Assembly: GCA_030704615.1 (NCBI GenBank)
Contig: CM060734.1
Span: 30,520,042-30,584,041, forward strand
DNA length: 64,000 nt
Direction of reading: 5' to 3'
Origin: Takakia lepidozioides
Taxonomy: Eukaryota; Streptophyta; Takakiopsida; Takakiales; Takakiaceae
Shown here: in pieces, positions 56,835 to 64,000 of the stretch
Layout: each line of letters opens with the position of its first letter
Position numbering within the stretch: the stretch's first letter is position 1
Notes under the pieces: model-generated
Databases searched by the model: none
Seen by the model: the letters and a program-made list of their open reading frames with translations, nothing else
What the model was told of the DNA's origin: nothing
Translations under genes and position numbers: made by a program

Positions 56835-57781
56835 ATTTCTAATCGTTCCCCACTGTGTATGCAGACGAAGCAATTCGATGCATACTACTTATGAAGGAGA
56901 ACTCGACCTTTGCTTTCCGGAAGGAGGGATCGTTGGTTGACCCGAACTGCAACCCCATCGATTACGACGTCTTGTTCAACAACGTTCTCACGGAACTCCT
57001 CCCCCATAGTCTCACTTCAACGGATCCCCTGCGGTAATTCACGGACTCGGAGCCCTGCCTTCATCCAAGACAATTACGGAGGCATGCACTGACCTAGAGG
57101 GCAGAGTGTTGGACCTCATCTGTGGAACAGGTATGCAGATTCTTGTACTATGCTGTTCTGTGAATTCTCATTCTGTTCAAATTCGCCATGTGTGAAGGGC
57201 CATTTTTTTCAATGAGTGGATGGCATTGTAACAGGTGCCTCAATGTGTGCTGGGCAATTTTCTGACCGGCCACTCTGCCTACGAGGAGGACACATCCGTC
57301 TGGGGATCCCATCTGGAAGGGCTTTAACGGAATGTGAAGGCTCCCATTAAAGCCAAAGATTCCTCGGATTTGTCGGACTCGGAGGAAGAGACAGTGGACA
57401 TTGATGCCGAGGAGAACCCGTAATACGAGTGAGTGCAAACATTGTAAGTTTGCAAAGCCTTCTCGGTGATTTTTTGTCAAACGCATTTCCGGACTGTGGT
57501 TCTCATTGGTCTCGTGGGTGATTGTTATGTGCAGGATTCCAGGATCCGGGTCGAAACATGTAGGGCCTACACTTCTTGCCAGGACAAATGTCCCGTTCTT
57601 TGCGAGGGCCGACTTCATGAAGAGCCCGGTGAAGGACTACTCCCTTCCTAGTTATGCAGCTAAACTCGCAAATACAGCGATTAGACGATGTGAGAATCCC
57701 AGTAAAATAGAGCAGATTTTGGAGAGGGCGAGCGAGGACAGAAGGATAAGGAAAGAGTTGGCAGCAGCTGAGACACACTGA

Positions 57782-59473
57782 CGCACTAGAAGCATTCGTG
57801 TCATTTACCACTGGGGTAACGACTATTTTGAGTCGTAAAAGTCAAAAAAATGGGATCGACTGGAAGTTAGAAACGACTAGTTACAACAGACGTGGTAGTT
57901 AGGTTGGACATCCAATGATTGGAGTGGTAAAGGACGCAGACGCGCAAACAACTGCTCAGCAATTAATGCGATTAATGCTGAAGAACCACGTGGCGTAACA
58001 CGGTCGGCCGCCCGTGTGTCTGACCTTTTGGCTGACTTTTACTTCTCCCTCCGGATGAGTGGACTGACTCACCCGGGCGCGGTGACACATGGACGCGGAC
58101 GTGGATGCCGATGTGGCGGCACCACGACAAGCGGCAATGCTGCCGCGTGGCCACGGGCCCAAGATGCCACATCGCAGTCGGCCACATAACTTGGAGTGTT
58201 GCATGTCACGTGGCAACAACGACTGGCGAAGTCGACCGCACAACTGCCGGCAGACAAATCCACGGGGACCACGTGGAGAGTGTGTGGATCGACGCGTGGC
58301 GTCGTCCCCATGCAATGGCAGTGAGGGGTATGACTGCTAGTGGAAAGACGCAGAGTGCTTGTGCCCTCTCGGGACTGCTTTGGCCAACTCCGCTGTCACT
58401 GTGCTAGTTGGTTGCACTACAGTAGGAAAGTACTGCAAACGAGCACTTGTAGTGGTTTGTATGAGTTGTCCAAATGACTTGCATTCTAAGCTGAAAGTAT
58501 GGTTCTAATGCATTCTAGTGGTTTTAGTGGTTCACCCATATGCAGGGAGAATTGAGAAGCATTGATATTGGGCGAGACTCAGAACACAGACCACGATGCA
58601 TGCACAACATCACGCTAATGAACCAAATAGACATAGTCCAGGGAGACCAAAGACCATCACACATACACATAGAAGGTGTACGGACACAACGACAAGTCAG
58701 GAAAATGTGATATTACATTCAAATAAGAGACCGTCACGGCACACCTGCGTATGAGCAAGACAACATGCCAACATACATGGTTGCCGGACATCACATAAAC
58801 TGTCATGGCCCAAATATTCAAAACTGGTAACGTGAGTATCATACACACTTCTATGAGTAAATAACAATGGAAAGTCCAGAACCAGATAGATTGTTCCCAA
58901 GCTTTGTAAAGTTCAACATCACAGAGCCGATGCACCTGCCTCCAATCGCAGCCGTTACTGCATATCATCTTTGTCATTTGGAAACTTCAAAATAACAAAG
59001 ATATATTATTCCCAAAGGTATGCAGCCACAAAAACGTACATATGTACGTACAGAGCTGACAGACAGACACATCACCTTCACCTAAAGGGATGCCATTTCT
59101 CCCCCCTTTCTCTGGAAGGGCGAAGACAGACACTAGACGAGAAACGTAGATAAACCAGCTTGCAACTCAGTTGCCTTCTCACCAAAGTGGCAAGTGACAT
59201 TCACATGTTACACCGATCATCAATCATAACAAATACTACCAAAAGAGCACTACTGCCAACACACTCAGATACCAAAACTTACAAACCAACGAAAAGGCTT
59301 TTGCCCAGAAAGAAGAAACAAAAGGATTGATCACCCTCATTCACAGTACTAAGTCTGGGGTATGCCAGACAGGGCGCTAGGCCTCCTAGCAACAAGGCGA
59401 GATGACATGCGGGCTATTCCAGGAGGAGACAGGCTGACTACACAGCCTTCCCCAACCACAAACCTGGCCTACT
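57782..59473. other. intergenic; GC-richer ACGTGG cluster, no gene recognised
   Basis: The left part is the 3' flank of the gene ending at 57781. The right part is the 3' flank of the CKL gene on the minus strand. No supported exon. Confidence 0.35.
57987..58276. promoter_or_regulatory. cluster of CACGTGG G-box/ABRE motifs
   Basis: CACGTGG occurs at 57987-57993, 58207-58213 and 58270-58276, with related GACGTGG and CGTGGCCACG nearby. No adjacent gene start is recognised, so the target is unknown. Confidence 0.4.
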
Positions 59474-63204
<3,731 letters not shown>

Positions 63205-64000
63205 CTGGAACATCCAAAGGCGGAATAAGACACTCAGCAACAGAGGGAGGAATAGCTGACTAGACTAATTCAAGAAGGACCAAGCCATGTGTACAACAAA
63301 CACAGCCATTGTGATATCTTGCTTCGTGGTTGGCTGTGGCACAGCTCTAGCTGAAGCCTATTCTTCTGAGGAGCCATCAAAACACAATCCGTAAGCCTCA
63401 GCTCTCCACAGTCAACTTCGTGCACTTGTACCCTAATACATCACATGTCCTTTTACTTAAGAAGAAATGCCTGAAGGCTGATGTACCAAGCCAGACAGCC
63501 CCAGATGCAAGGCGACATCCGCAGTGAACTTCAATTCCATTCCAATACATTGACAAGATTTTCACAAAGATCTTTGCACGGGCATTTTGAATTCTCCACA
63601 GCTTCCATTACAACTAAGCCTCCCATCACAGTCGTCCCTGAGATCTGGATCACTAACAACTTTTAAGATCATGTGCTTAATTTCCCTCAAAAATGCATGA
63701 TGTCAAAAGAGTACACTCCAATTAAATGCTCTATCTCAAGTGCCTACCCTTCCCCAAACTTCTGCATGGCTCACGGATGATCTCTCCACCACATCCGAAA
63801 TTGAACAGAGGCAACTTCAACTGTGTCCCATCCTTCATACATAATGCACATACATTCATTTCCAACACACCTCACAGTTTGAGATCCTGTTCACAAATGC
63901 ATTAATAATCCAGAGTCGTATGAGGAACTAGAGTTGCTCGAAATTGTCGTACCTACCAAAGAACTATCAATCTGCATCCACTCACAGCACATTCAAGAAG
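63205..64000. other. intron or upstream region of the CKL gene
   Basis: The missing N-terminal kinase exons should lie here or beyond, but I find no Gly-loop or catalytic-Lys exon on the minus strand. It is most likely intron. Confidence 0.4.

Larger units (their letters stand above)
54330..57781 (+). pseudogene. unrecognised multi-exon gene (continuation of 51241), probably decaying
   Basis: Phase-consistent exons are one ending at 54634, then 54735-55020, 55093-55221, 55306-55525 and one from 55672. They encode RTWYRLTMDGM, a helical basic segment (KYKSKLVKLVAIADP), IVAVDLECIGEYKDHVVFST, NAYKFVWLVRQMGWINTDIG and YMKYARAPVFHGLDRAGTKL. Further open stretches follow: a Lys-rich, NLS-like part at 55900-56125 (KKTKKQKQKEQ), 56280-56640, 56870-57010, an acidic part near 57360-57420, and the last exon 57535-57781 (ARTNVPFFARADFM), homologous to 48222-48453. 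Frame breaks coincide with C and G homopolymers at 56125 and 56215. TAA codons stand in frame at 57325 and 57421. The function is unknown; a transposon-derived or expanded nuclear gene family is possible. Confidence 0.5.

Noticed and set aside
8927-57423. Reassignment of TAA/TAG to glutamine
   Set aside because: TAA ends the ELIP gene exactly where its paralog has TGA, and TAA ends the lumenal and CKL genes sensibly. The frames with internal stops also carry frameshifts or insertions, and one stop is TGA.

Overview
The window looks like nuclear DNA of a streptophyte (a charophyte alga or a land plant). Introns have GT-AG borders, and the recognisable genes are plant-type: a casein-kinase-1-like (CKL) kinase, two early-light-induced-protein (ELIP) genes, an Em-type group 1 LEA gene, a MUL1/MAPL-like RING E3 ligase, and a thylakoid-lumen protein with a twin-arginine transit peptide. 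The gene spacing, the chromodomain Ty3/gypsy element and the MITE, SINE and satellite content suggest a large repeat-rich genome. A Chara-like charophyte is my best guess, by inference only.

Layout. 0.2-5.5 kb: unrecognised minus-strand exons, one with a zinc-finger-like motif, in a zone full of the motif GGTCTG/CAGACC. 6.9-7.2 kb: sharp GC-rich island. 8.5-9.1 kb: broken Em/LEA gene. 11.0-14.9 kb (minus): MUL1-like RING E3 ligase. 17.5-19.3 kb (minus): lumenal protein with a GC-AG intron. 19.8-26 kb: small repeats, including a long-inverted-repeat element, a hAT-type MITE with an 8-bp target duplication and two tRNA-like sequences. 26.6-28.0 and 30.6-31.9 kb: tandem ELIP copies, both damaged. 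33.1-38.2 kb: coiled-coil gene. 40.0-48.1 kb: LTR sequences and a Ty3/gypsy element with a perfect 5-bp target duplication. 48.2-57.8 kb: two oppositely oriented relatives of an unrecognised gene, and between and inside them about 5.5 kb of palindromic repeat arrays. 59.5-63.2 kb (minus): CKL kinase.

The most unusual structure is the palindrome zone (48.5-54.3 kb). All arrays are built on one dyad, GGAAAT-x-CGGYRCCG-x'-ATTTCC. The symmetric pair x/x' is C/G in one array, T/A in another and G/C in a third, so the sequence changes but the symmetry is kept. In the last array, about 18 palindromes sit at an almost exact 53-bp period with spacers that vary much more than the palindromes. That geometry resembles a CRISPR array, but it is in nuclear DNA and has no cas genes.

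A second theme is decay. In-frame stops explainable as C-to-T changes of Gln or Arg codons, single-base frameshifts, an 8-bp duplication and LTR insertions affect several unrelated genes, while the CKL and lumenal-protein exons are clean. Light- and desiccation-stress genes (Em, two ELIPs) occur in the same window, but nothing shows that they are co-regulated.
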